Shown here: positions 16,501 through 23,592 of the stretch, in pieces | How the letters are laid out: the number at the start of each line of letters is the position of its first letter | Numbering within the stretch: position 1 is the stretch's first letter | From: Cellulomonas biazotea | Lineage (GTDB): Bacteria; Actinomycetota; Actinomycetes; Actinomycetales; Cellulomonadaceae | DNA: 37,331 bases | Direction: 5' to 3' | Assembly: GCF_004306155.1 (NCBI RefSeq) | Contig: NZ_BIMR01000066.1 | Span: 1 to 37,331 of the forward strand | The notes under the pieces: generated by a model | Databases searched by the model: none | Told to the model about the DNA's origin: nothing | The model's input: the letters and a program-made list of their open reading frames with translations, nothing else | Position numbers and translations under genes: made by a program

Positions 16501-17285
16501 GGCTCGTCGTCGTCGGCTGCTCGGGGTCGTACCCCGGGCCCGACGCGGCTGCGTCCGCGTACCTGGTGCAGGCCGACGACGCCGACGGGCGCACCTGGAC
16601 CGTCCTGCTGGACCTCGGCAACGGCGCCCTCGGGCCGCTGCAGCGCTACGGCGACCCGACGCGGCTGGACGCGATCGCGCTGTCGCACCTGCACGCCGAC
16701 CACGTCGCCGACCTCGTCGTCCTCAACGTGCTGCGCCGCTACCAGCCCGGCGGCGCGCTGCCGTCCGTCGACGTGCACGGGCCCGAGGGCACCGCGCAGC
16801 GGCTCGCCGAGATCGCCGGGAAGGACCCGGCGACCGACGTCAGCGGGCAGTTCGCGGTGCACACGTGGGACCCCGCCACGCCGGTCGTCGTCGGGCCCCT
16901 CACGCTGCGCCCCGTGCCCGTCGAGCACCCCGTGCCCGCGTTCGGCGTCCACGTCACGGGCCCGTCGGACCACGACCCCGCGCGCGCGGTCACGCTCGCC
17001 TACACGGGCGACACCGACGAGTGCGCCGGGCTCGACACGCTCGCCGCCGACGTCGACCTGCTGCTCGCCGAGGCGGCGTTCGTCGAGGGCCGCGACGACG
17101 CGGTGCGCGGCGTGCACCTCACGGGCCGGCGCGCCGCGTCGGCCGCCGCCCGCGGCCGCTCCCGGCAGCTCGTCCTCACGCACATCCCGCCGTGGAACGA
17201 CCCGCAGGCCACGCTCGTCGAGGCGCGCGCCGTCTACGACGGTCCCGTCGCGCTCGCCCGGCCGGGCGACGTGCACGTGCTCTGA
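16497..17285 (+). CDS. Metallo-beta-lactamase-fold hydrolase, Rv1339-like (candidate cAMP phosphodiesterase)
   Basis: A 262-residue cytoplasmic MBL-fold protein. The metal-binding signature HLHADH (His64, His66, Asp68 and His69) is complete. A following His in [14 protein letters not shown], Asp in YTGDTDEC and a C-terminal His in LTHIPPW complete a two-metal site. Position between murI and rph matches M. tuberculosis Rv1339, which has been reported as an atypical class II cAMP phosphodiesterase. That function is therefore likely but not shown by the sequence alone; tRNase Z-like hydrolases share the fold. ATG 16497 overlaps the murI stop. Confidence 0.88.
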   Translation: MRLVVVGCSGSYPGPDAAASAYLVQADDADGRTWTVLLDLGNGALGPLQRYGDPTRLDAIALSHLHADHVADLVVLNVLRRYQPGGALPSVDVHGPEGTAQRLAEIAGKDPATDVSGQFAVHTWDPATPVVVGPLTLRPVPVEHPVPAFGVHVTGPSDHDPARAVTLAYTGDTDECAGLDTLAADVDLLLAEAAFVEGRDDAVRGVHLTGRRAASAAARGRSRQLVLTHIPPWNDPQATLVEARAVYDGPVALARPGDVHVL

Positions 17286-17345
17286 CGCGACGCCCGCCCG
17301 GACCTCACCGGCGCGGCGGCGCCGCGCCTGGCACGCTGTGCGGTC

Positions 17346-17888
17346 ATGCGCACCCGTACCGTCCGGACCCCCGTCGGCCCGTCCTTCGACGTCGCCGTGC
17401 AGTGGGCGCCCCGCTGGGCGCGCGTGTTCCGGCGGGCCCGGCGCTGGCACCGCCGCCACCGCGACGGGGCGGACGTCGGCCTCGAGGGCGTCGGCGAGCT
17501 CGCGGGCGGTCTCGACGACCTCGGCGGGGTCGTCGTGTGGATCCTCGGGGCGCTCGCCTTCGTGCTCGGCGTCCTGCTGGTCTGGGTCTTCCTCGTGCCG
17601 CTGCTGCTCGTCGTGCTCGACCTGCTCGTGGTGGTCGTCGTCCTGGTCCTCGCGTTCGTCGGGCGCCTGCTGCTGCGCCGCCCGTGGACCGTCGCGGTAA
17701 CGCCCGCCGGCGACGACGTCGCGCCCGCCGTCGCGCTCGCCGACGTCATGGGCTGGAACCGCGCGCTGCGGGTCCGCGACGCGATCGGCGCTCGCCTGAC
17801 GGCCGGGGCCTCGCCCGAGCAGGCGGTGCTCGACGTCGCGCTGGGCGACAAGGCGGTGACGGCGCGCGTCGGCGTCCCGGTCGGCTGA
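17346..17888 (+). CDS. Membrane protein of unknown function, inserted between MBL and rph genes
   Basis: A 180-residue protein. A basic N-terminus (about residues 22-40, including RRARRWHRRHRDG) precedes one long hydrophobic region at about residues 60-110 with two helices (VVVWILGALAFVLGVLLVWV and LLLVVLDLLVVVVVLVLAFV). A soluble C-terminal part of 65 residues has WTVAVTPAG and a helical LADVMGWNRALRVRDAIGAR. No family is recognised. It is not part of the usual mycobacterial murI-MBL-rph order, so it appears to be a lineage-specific insertion. A degenerate CACGCT box lies 8 nt upstream of ATG 17346. Its frame is intact and codon use is normal. Confidence 0.75.
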   Translation: MRTRTVRTPVGPSFDVAVQWAPRWARVFRRARRWHRRHRDGADVGLEGVGELAGGLDDLGGVVVWILGALAFVLGVLLVWVFLVPLLLVVLDLLVVVVVLVLAFVGRLLLRRPWTVAVTPAGDDVAPAVALADVMGWNRALRVRDAIGARLTAGASPEQAVLDVALGDKAVTARVGVPVG

Positions 17889-17950
17889 CGCGGCGGGACG
17901 CGTCAGTGCGCGAGGGCCGGACCCCGGCCGGGGGCGTCGGGCCGCGCGGT

Positions 17951-17956
17951 TAGGCT
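17951..17956 (+). promoter_or_regulatory. Candidate -10 box TAGGCT of rph
   Basis: TAGGCT ends 7 nt before ATG 17964, without a ribosome-binding site. It is identical to the murI box in sequence and spacing. Confidence 0.55.
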
Positions 17957-17963
17957 CGTCCGC

Positions 17964-18758
17964 ATGACCGCCACGACTCCCGCGCTGCGCGCCGACGGCC
18001 GCCGCCCCGACGAGCTGCGGCCCGTCACGATCACCCGACGCTTCCTCGACGCCGGCGAGGGCAGCGTCCTCGTCGAGTTCGGCGGCACGAAGGTGCTGTG
18101 CGTCGCGTCGTTCACCGAGGGCGTGCCGCGCTGGCGCAAGGGTTCGGGCGAGGGCTGGGTCACCGCCGAGTACGCGATGCTGCCGCGCGCCACGTCGTCG
18201 CGGTCGGACCGCGAGTCGGTCAAGGGACGCGTCGGGGGCCGCACGCACGAGATCTCCCGCCTGATCGGCCGCTCGCTGCGCGCCGTGATCGACGTGTCCG
18301 CGCTCGGCGAGAACACGATCGTGCTCGACTGCGACGTCCTGCAGGCCGACGGCGGCACGCGCACCGCGGCGATCACGGGCGCCTACGTCGCGCTCGCCGA
18401 CGCGGTGGCCTGGGCGAAGAGCAAGCGCCTCGTCCCGGCGGGCAAGACCGTCCTGCGTGACTCGGTGGCCGCGGTGAGCGTCGGCATCGTCGACGGCGTC
18501 CCCGTCCTCGACCTGCCGTACGTCGAGGACGTGCGCGCGGAGACGGACATGAACGTCGTCGTCACGGGCTCCGGCACGTTCGTCGAGGTGCAGGGCACCG
18601 CCGAGCACGCGCCGTTCGACCGGCGCGAGCTCGACGACCTGCTCGACCTCGCGGTCGCGGGCACGGCGCGCCTCACGGCGATCCAGACCGAGGCCCTCGC
18701 GGCCGACCCCGGCGACGGCAGCGCGACCCGCGTCGTGCCCGCCGGGACGGGCGCGTGA
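17964..18758 (+). CDS. rph: Ribonuclease PH
   Basis: Phosphorolytic 3'-5' exoribonuclease that trims tRNA 3' ends, working as a hexamer in the cytosol. At 264 residues it is slightly longer than the 238-residue E. coli enzyme because of a C-terminal Ala/Gly-rich tail. Diagnostic segments in order are [45 protein letters not shown], the RNA-binding region [20 protein letters not shown], then [18 protein letters not shown] and [18 protein letters not shown]. These include the conserved phosphate-binding Arg and Thr positions. It leads an operon: rdgB overlaps its stop by 4 bp (GTGA). Confidence 0.97.
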   Translation: MTATTPALRADGRRPDELRPVTITRRFLDAGEGSVLVEFGGTKVLCVASFTEGVPRWRKGSGEGWVTAEYAMLPRATSSRSDRESVKGRVGGRTHEISRLIGRSLRAVIDVSALGENTIVLDCDVLQADGGTRTAAITGAYVALADAVAWAKSKRLVPAGKTVLRDSVAAVSVGIVDGVPVLDLPYVEDVRAETDMNVVVTGSGTFVEVQGTAEHAPFDRRELDDLLDLAVAGTARLTAIQTEALAADPGDGSATRVVPAGTGA

Positions 18759-19381
18759 GCGTCCCCGGCGGCGCGCGGCTCGTCCTCGCGACCCACAACG
18801 CGCACAAGGTCGGCGAGCTGCGCGCGATCCTCACGCCCGCCCTGCCGGGGCTCGACCCCGCCGCGGTCGTCGGCGCGCGGGACGTCGGCGCGCCCGAGCC
18901 GGTCGAGGACGGCGTGACGTTCGCGGAGAACGCGCTCCTGAAGGCGCGCGCGCTCGCGGCGTTCACCGGTCTGCCGGCCGTCGCGGACGACTCCGGGCTC
19001 AGCGTCGACGTGCTCGGCGGCGCCCCCGGGATCTTCTCCGCCCGCTGGGCGGGCCGGCACGGCGACGACGCCGCCAACCTCGCGCTGCTGCTCGCGCAGC
19101 TGCGCGACGTGCGGCCCGAGCACCGCGGTGCGCGGTTCGTGTGCGCGGCGGCGCTCGTGACGCCCGACGGGTTCGAGCACGTCGAGACCGGCGCGCTCGT
19201 CGGCGTCCTCGCGACCGAGCCCCGTGGGACCGGCGGCTTCGGCTACGACCCCGCGCTCGTCCCCGCCGGGGAGCAGCGCACGTGCGCCGAGCTCAGCCCG
19301 GCGGAGAAGAACGCCATCAGCCACCGCGGCCAGGCCTTCCGGGCGCTCGTGCCGACGCTGGTGCGGGTCCTGGGCGGATGA
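18755..19381 (+). CDS. rdgB: Non-canonical purine NTP pyrophosphatase (RdgB/HAM1)
   Basis: Sanitises nucleotide pools by hydrolysing ITP, dITP and XTP to monophosphates. Its 208 residues are standard. The N-terminal [14 protein letters not shown], the metal site [33 protein letters not shown] and the C-terminal [19 protein letters not shown] are all family signatures with their acidic and basic residues intact. GTG 18755 overlaps the rph stop and its own stop overlaps the ABC-F start (ATGA). The rph-rdgB pair is nearly universal in actinobacteria. Confidence 0.97.
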   Translation: MSVPGGARLVLATHNAHKVGELRAILTPALPGLDPAAVVGARDVGAPEPVEDGVTFAENALLKARALAAFTGLPAVADDSGLSVDVLGGAPGIFSARWAGRHGDDAANLALLLAQLRDVRPEHRGARFVCAAALVTPDGFEHVETGALVGVLATEPRGTGGFGYDPALVPAGEQRTCAELSPAEKNAISHRGQAFRALVPTLVRVLGG

Positions 19382-21075
19382 CGACGACGGCCGCCGAGGT
19401 CGTCGACCACGCGCACCTCGTCGCCGACGCGGTGACGTTCGGGTACGGCGAGCAGGTCGTGCTGGACGCCGTGGACCTCGTCGTGAGCGCGGGTGACCGC
19501 GTCGGGCTGGTGGGCGAGAACGGCGCGGGCAAGACGACGCTGCTGCGTCTGCTCGCGGGCGACCTCGTGCCGCTGTCGGGCACGGTCCGTCGTGCCGGGA
19601 CGCTCGCCATCGTCGAGCAGGAGCTCGACGAGCCCGCCGGCACGACCGTCGGCACGCTCGTCGACCGGGCGCTCGCCGCGGTGCGGGCGGCGTCCGACGA
19701 CCTGGACGCCGCGATCGCGGCCTTCGACCACGAGACCGGCGACCTCGCGCGCCTCACGGTCGCCATGGCCCGCTACGAGCACCTCGCGGCCTGGGACGCC
19801 GACCGCCGGGTCGACGAGGCGCTCGCACGGTTCGGCGCCCCCCGCGACCGGGACCGTCTGCTCGAGCACCTCAGCGTCGGCGAGCGGTACCGGGTCCGGC
19901 TCGCGTGCCGGGTGGGCGAGCGCTCCGACGTGCTGCTGCTCGACGAGCCCACGAACCACCTGGACGCCGCGGGGATCGAGTACCTCACCGACCGCCTGCA
20001 GGAGTGGCCCGGCGCGGTCGTCATCGTCACGCACGACCGGCAGCTCCTCGACGACGTCATGACGGCGATCCTCGACCTGGACCCGTCGATGGACGGCCGG
20101 CCCGCGCTGTACGGCGCGACGCGGTACGCGGACTACCGGTTCGCGAAGGACCAGATGCTGCGGCGCTGGCGGGCCCGGTTCCGGGCGGAGCGCAAGCGCG
20201 CCCTGCAGCTCGCGGAGCGCCTCGACACGGCCTACGAGGGGCTGTCGGACGAGTGGCGGCCGCCCAAGGGGTCCCAGAAGCACCGCCGCGGCACCCGCGC
20301 GCGGGTGCACGTCAAGGCCGCCGACCGGCTGATCCAGCGGCTCGAGGCCGACGCGGTCGAGGTGCCCGTGCCGCCGCTGTCGCTCGCGTTCCCCGACCTG
20401 CCGTCGCTGCCGCGGCCCGTCGCGGGCGACCGCGGTGGCGGCGGGCCGCTCGTCGAGGTGCGCGCGCCGCGGGTCGACGGGGGTCCCGGCGGGCGCCCCC
20501 GGCTCGACCTGCCCGGTCGCCGGATCGAGGTCCCGCCGTGCGGGCGCCTGCTCGTCACGGGCCCGAACGGCTCCGGCAAGTCGACCCTGCTCGCCGCCCT
20601 CGCGGGCGCGGTCGACCTCGACCGCGGGACGCGGACGGTCGCGCCCGGGGCGCGCATCGGCGTGCTCGCGCAGGAGGGGCCGACCGAGCACGCCGCACCC
20701 GCGGCCGACGACGGGCCGTCGCCGTCGGCGTTCGACGCGTACGCCCGGCACGCGCTCGACCTGCTGGCGGCGGGCCGGATCGACCCCGAGCAGCTCGTCC
20801 CCGTCGCGGCGCTCGGCCTGCTCACCGAGGAGGACCTGGACCGGCCGCTGCGCGAGCTGTCCGTGGGGCAGCGCCGCCGGTTCGACCTCGCGTGCGCGCT
20901 GCTCGCGGCCCCGCAGCTGCTCGTCCTCGACGAGCCCACGAACCACCTGTCCGTGGGTCTCGTCGACGAGCTCACCGAGGCCCTGCGGCTGACGTCGGCG
21001 GCGGTCGTCGTCGCGACGCACGACCGGCGCATGCGGGCGGACCTCGCGGACTGGCCCGAGCTCACGCTGGGCTGA
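19378..21075 (+). CDS. ABC-F family ATPase, candidate ribosome-protection protein
   Basis: A 565-residue cytosolic protein with two ABC domains and no membrane helices, the ABC-F layout. Domain 1 has Walker A GENGAGKTT (residues 46-54) and Walker B LLLDEPTNHLD (from Leu186). Domain 2 has Walker A GPNGSGKST (395-403) and Walker B VLDEPTNHL (Asp518). A basic, helical inter-domain linker (about 245-330, with RRWRARFRAERKRALQLAER) would contact the ribosome. Both signature motifs are altered: LSVGE (165-169) and LSVGQ (494-498) in place of LSGGE/Q. Antibiotic-producer ABC-Fs such as TlrC/OleB belong here, but housekeeping translation factors also do. It is coupled to rdgB by ATGA, unusual for a mobile resistance gene. 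Confidence 0.88.
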   Translation: MTTTAAEVVDHAHLVADAVTFGYGEQVVLDAVDLVVSAGDRVGLVGENGAGKTTLLRLLAGDLVPLSGTVRRAGTLAIVEQELDEPAGTTVGTLVDRALAAVRAASDDLDAAIAAFDHETGDLARLTVAMARYEHLAAWDADRRVDEALARFGAPRDRDRLLEHLSVGERYRVRLACRVGERSDVLLLDEPTNHLDAAGIEYLTDRLQEWPGAVVIVTHDRQLLDDVMTAILDLDPSMDGRPALYGATRYADYRFAKDQMLRRWRARFRAERKRALQLAERLDTAYEGLSDEWRPPKGSQKHRRGTRARVHVKAADRLIQRLEADAVEVPVPPLSLAFPDLPSLPRPVAGDRGGGGPLVEVRAPRVDGGPGGRPRLDLPGRRIEVPPCGRLLVTGPNGSGKSTLLAALAGAVDLDRGTRTVAPGARIGVLAQEGPTEHAAPAADDGPSPSAFDAYARHALDLLAAGRIDPEQLVPVAALGLLTEEDLDRPLRELSVGQRRRFDLACALLAAPQLLVLDEPTNHLSVGLVDELTEALRLTSAAVVVATHDRRMRADLADWPELTLG

Positions 21076-21144
21076 CGCGGCGCGGTCCTGTCCGTCGCGG
21101 CAGCCGGACCACGGCGCGGTCGGGACCAGGACGGCGGCGCGGGC

Positions 21145-22233
21145 TCAGGGCGAGTTCAGCGCGGTCGCGTGCGCCCGTGCGGCCCGCACCCGCCGGTCCG
21201 CGTCGCACAGCACGTCGACGTTGTCGACCCACTGCTCGACGGACCCGACGCCGGGGGGCAGCGCCCGCACGACCGGGTCGTCGACCGTGGCGAGCAGGTG
21301 CTCCGCCATGGCGTTCCGCACGCCCAGCACCGGCCGGTCGTAGAACTGCTCGGTCGGCGGCCCGTCCGGGGCGGGCAGCCCGGCGTCGCGCTGCGCCTGC
21401 GCGAGCACGTCGATCGCACCGGCGAGCGCGGCCTGCCGGTCGCGCCAGTCCGTGGCGGTGAGCACGTCCGACAGCGCCGGGACCAGGCGGGGCCCGACCG
21501 GCAGCCCGGCGAGCACCGTGCCCGCCCACTTCGGGTACGGCGACCACCGCCGCGCGAGCGTGAACGCGAGGTGCGTCGCGACGCCGACGAGCCGCGCGGC
21601 GACCACCCTGCTGCCGAGGTCGTCGCCGCGCTGCCCCGTGCGCCCGACGAACGGCGCCTCCTGCGCGAGCCGCGCCCAGTCGGCCGCGACGACGTACCGC
21701 CACACCGCGTCGGGGTACCAGGTCAGCGCCTCGCGCAGGCGCGTGAGGGCACCGTCGGTGTCCGCGAAGACGGGACCCGCCGTGACCTCGAGGACCGACT
21801 GCCCCGTGAGCGCGAGCCAGTCGGCCGCGGTGAGCCCGGGTGTCGGGTCGACCCCCAGCCGTGACCGCACGAACGTCGCAGCCGACGCGACCTCGACCCG
21901 CTGCCGGACGACCGGCTCCCACGTCGTCGCGAACCGTGTCGGCAGTCCCGCGCAGGACGGCGGTAGGTGCTGCTCGAGGTGCGCGTCGACCGCGTCGACC
22001 GCCTCGGCGTCGACCAGCAGCGTCAGCCGCAGCCCCCAGTCGTGGTCGCGCGACTGCGCGTCGTCGAGCCCGAGCACGTCCGACCCGCTGCCGAGCCGCG
22101 CGGCCGCGTGCGGCAGGCCCGGCCAGCGGTCGTGCAGGAGCGGCAGGACGACGTCGGCGTAGTAACCACGCGCGAGGGCGATGCCGCCGGTCTGGAAGGT
22201 CCCGTCGGCCGTGCCGGTCGCGCCGCCCCGCAT
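21145..22233 (-). CDS. DUF4037-domain protein with nucleotidyltransferase-like N-terminus
   Basis: A 362-residue cytoplasmic protein. The N-terminal part carries ARLGSGSDVLGLDD then SRDHDWGLRL (Gly48-Ser49 and Asp63-His64-Asp65), a GS...DxD arrangement reminiscent of the Pol-beta nucleotidyltransferase fold. The remaining residues match the helical DUF4037 region, including WRYVVAADWARLAQE, FVGRTGQRGDDLGSRVVAAR and LARRWSPYPKWAGT. I know no reaction for the family. ATG 22233 lies two bases after the DUF4916 stop, so the two genes are co-transcribed. It is convergent with the ABC-F gene. The 69-bp gap between them holds no clear terminator. Confidence 0.85.
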   Translation of the reverse strand: MRGGATGTADGTFQTGGIALARGYYADVVLPLLHDRWPGLPHAAARLGSGSDVLGLDDAQSRDHDWGLRLTLLVDAEAVDAVDAHLEQHLPPSCAGLPTRFATTWEPVVRQRVEVASAATFVRSRLGVDPTPGLTAADWLALTGQSVLEVTAGPVFADTDGALTRLREALTWYPDAVWRYVVAADWARLAQEAPFVGRTGQRGDDLGSRVVAARLVGVATHLAFTLARRWSPYPKWAGTVLAGLPVGPRLVPALSDVLTATDWRDRQAALAGAIDVLAQAQRDAGLPAPDGPPTEQFYDRPVLGVRNAMAEHLLATVDDPVVRALPPGVGSVEQWVDNVDVLCDADRRVRAARAHATALNSP

Positions 22234-22235
22234 GG

Positions 22236-22790
22236 TCAGGGCAGGCGGCCCACGTGCGCCATGGCCTGCCGCAGCAGCAGGCCCTGCCCGCCGTTCATCT
22301 CGACCTGCACCTGCTCGGCGCACGCCTCCTCGGGCGTCAGCCACGCGAGGTCGATCGCGTCGTGCTGCGGGCGGCAGTCGCCGTTCACGGGCACGACGTA
22401 CGCGAGGGACACCGCGTGCTGGCGCGGGTCGTGGTACGGCGTGACCCCCGGCGTCGGGAAGTACTCCGCGACCGTGAACGGCTGCGGCGACGCGGGGATC
22501 TGGGGGAGCGCGACGGGCCCGAGGTCCTTCTCGACGTGCCGGACGAGCGCGTCGCGCACCCGCTCGTGGTACATCACCCGGCCGCTCACGAGCGCGCGCG
22601 ACATGACGCCCTCGGGCGTCACGCGCAGCAGCAGCCCGACGGCGACGACGTCGCCCGAGTCGTCGACCCGGACGGGGACCGCGTCGACGTACAGGATCGG
22701 CAGCTGGGTGCGGACCTTCGCGATGCGCTCGGGGCTCAGCCAGCCCGCGGGGCGCTCGGGTCCGGGAGGGAACTCGGCGGTGTCGGTCAC
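22236..22790 (-). CDS. DUF4916 Nudix-like protein
   Basis: A 184-residue protein of the actinobacterial DUF4916 (Nudix-fold) family. Family segments are ILYVDAVPVRVDDSG, VGLLLRVTPEG, LVSGRVMYHERVRDALVRHV, FTVAEYFPTPG and DPRQHAVSLAYVVPV. The canonical Nudix box (GX5EX7REUXEEXGU) is not conserved: the helix carries HERVRDALVRHVEKDLG. Hydrolase activity is therefore uncertain. Start GTG 22790; the stop is two bases before the DUF4037 ATG. The pair forms its own operon, and function is unknown. Confidence 0.85.
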   Translation of the reverse strand: MTDTAEFPPGPERPAGWLSPERIAKVRTQLPILYVDAVPVRVDDSGDVVAVGLLLRVTPEGVMSRALVSGRVMYHERVRDALVRHVEKDLGPVALPQIPASPQPFTVAEYFPTPGVTPYHDPRQHAVSLAYVVPVNGDCRPQHDAIDLAWLTPEEACAEQVQVEMNGGQGLLLRQAMAHVGRLP

Positions 22791-22860
22791 GGTGCAGTTC
22801 TACCCCCTGCGCGAGCGTGCCGCGTCCAGGCGCGCACCCGTGCGGGCGTACCGGGCGACC

Positions 22861-22891
22861 GTGCCGGGCGGGTGCCGGGCGGGTGCCGGGC
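22861..22891. repeat. Short GC-rich tandem repeat upstream of thioredoxin gene
   Basis: Three near copies of GTGCCGGGCG(G) with a period of 10-11 bp in the gap between divergent DUF4916 and thioredoxin genes. Function is unknown; simple slippage is the plain explanation. Confidence 0.6.
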
Positions 22892-22959
22892 GGTACGCCG
22901 GGAATAGCCGCAGGCCCGGCGACGCTCTACCACCCGGAAGCGACCAGTGGAGGTGCGAC

Positions 22960-23331
22960 GTGGCGACGACCACGCTGACGGCCGAGACCATCGGCCAGAC
23001 CATCAACGAGAACGAGATCGTGCTCATCGACTTCTGGGCGGACTGGTGCGGCCCGTGCCAGCGGTTCGCCCCGGTGTTCGAGGCGTCCTCGGAGACCCAC
23101 CCGGACGTCGTGTTCGGCAAGGTCGACACCGAGGCGGAGCAGCTCCTCGCGGCTCAGCTGCAGATCTCGTCGATCCCGACGCTCATGGCGTTCCGGGACG
23201 GCGTGCCGGTGTTCCGCCAGGCGGGCGCGCTGCCCGGCCCGGTGCTGGAGCAGGTCCTGTCGGCCGTCAAGGGGCTCGACATGGACGAGGTCCGCGCGAA
23301 GATCGCGGAGCAGGCGCCGCAGGAGGCCTGA
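22960..23331 (+). CDS. Thioredoxin
   Basis: A 123-residue cytoplasmic thiol-disulfide reductase. The fold is complete: VLIDFWADWCGPCQRFAPVF with redox Cys30 and Cys33, then FGKVDTEAEQ and the cis-Pro loop ISSIPTLMAFRDG. A helical C-terminal extension of about 20 residues (MDEVRAKIAEQAPQEA) goes beyond E. coli TrxA (109 residues). GTG 22960 is preceded by GGAGG 6 nt upstream. It is monocistronic, ended by the strong hairpin at 23343. The symbol is left open because actinobacteria carry several thioredoxin genes. Confidence 0.95.
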   Translation: MATTTLTAETIGQTINENEIVLIDFWADWCGPCQRFAPVFEASSETHPDVVFGKVDTEAEQLLAAQLQISSIPTLMAFRDGVPVFRQAGALPGPVLEQVLSAVKGLDMDEVRAKIAEQAPQEA

Positions 23332-23342
23332 CCGACTCTCAC

Positions 23343-23377
23343 GAACGGCCCGCCGGACCCCGTCCGGCGGGCCGTTC
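23343..23377 (+). terminator. Strong terminator hairpin after thioredoxin gene
   Basis: A perfect 16-bp stem, 23343-23358 with 23362-23377, with a 3-nt CCC loop. The arms include CGGCCCGCCGG and its complement. It starts 12 bp after the stop codon. No T-tract is present, as is common in high-GC actinobacteria. Confidence 0.85.
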
Positions 23378-23422
23378 CGTGTCCCCGCGCAGGACGGCGT
23401 TGACACGTGTTCGCCTCACGAA

Positions 23423-23592
23423 TTGCCGGATCGCGGGCGGCGGTTACCGTGGGATGACGCCGCTCTCATCGGAGCACGCCAAGGGGGCCGTGCGGGGAGC
23501 CGCGGCGGTGGACGGCAACGGCGCCGCCCGCCGGTCGCGCAGGGCCAGCCGCCCGTCGTCGTGCGGCTCGCGCCTGCCTGAGAGGCACCGCC
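23423..23592 (+). promoter_or_regulatory. Promoter and long leader of the GH81 glucanase gene
   Basis: TTGCCG (23423-23428), 16 nt, TACCGT (23445-23450) is a plausible promoter; TTGACA at 23400-23405 is a second -35 candidate without a good partner. Transcription from about 23457 would leave a 135-nt leader. It can fold: AGCCGC/GCGGCT at its centre, and TGCCT-GAG-AGGCA next to the start. The last hairpin contains the AGAGG ribosome-binding site, which could restrict translation. Confidence 0.45.

Noticed and set aside
19378-21075. Recently acquired antibiotic-resistance gene
   Set aside because: Base composition and codon use match the neighbours, it is coupled to rdgB by a 4-bp overlap, and no mobile-element sequence flanks it.
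23457-23592. Cyclic-di-AMP (ydaO-type) riboswitch in the GH81 leader
   Set aside because: A GGGGAGCCG stretch resembles part of the motif, but the GGGTGAA and CCCGACAGCTAACC blocks are missing or out of order.
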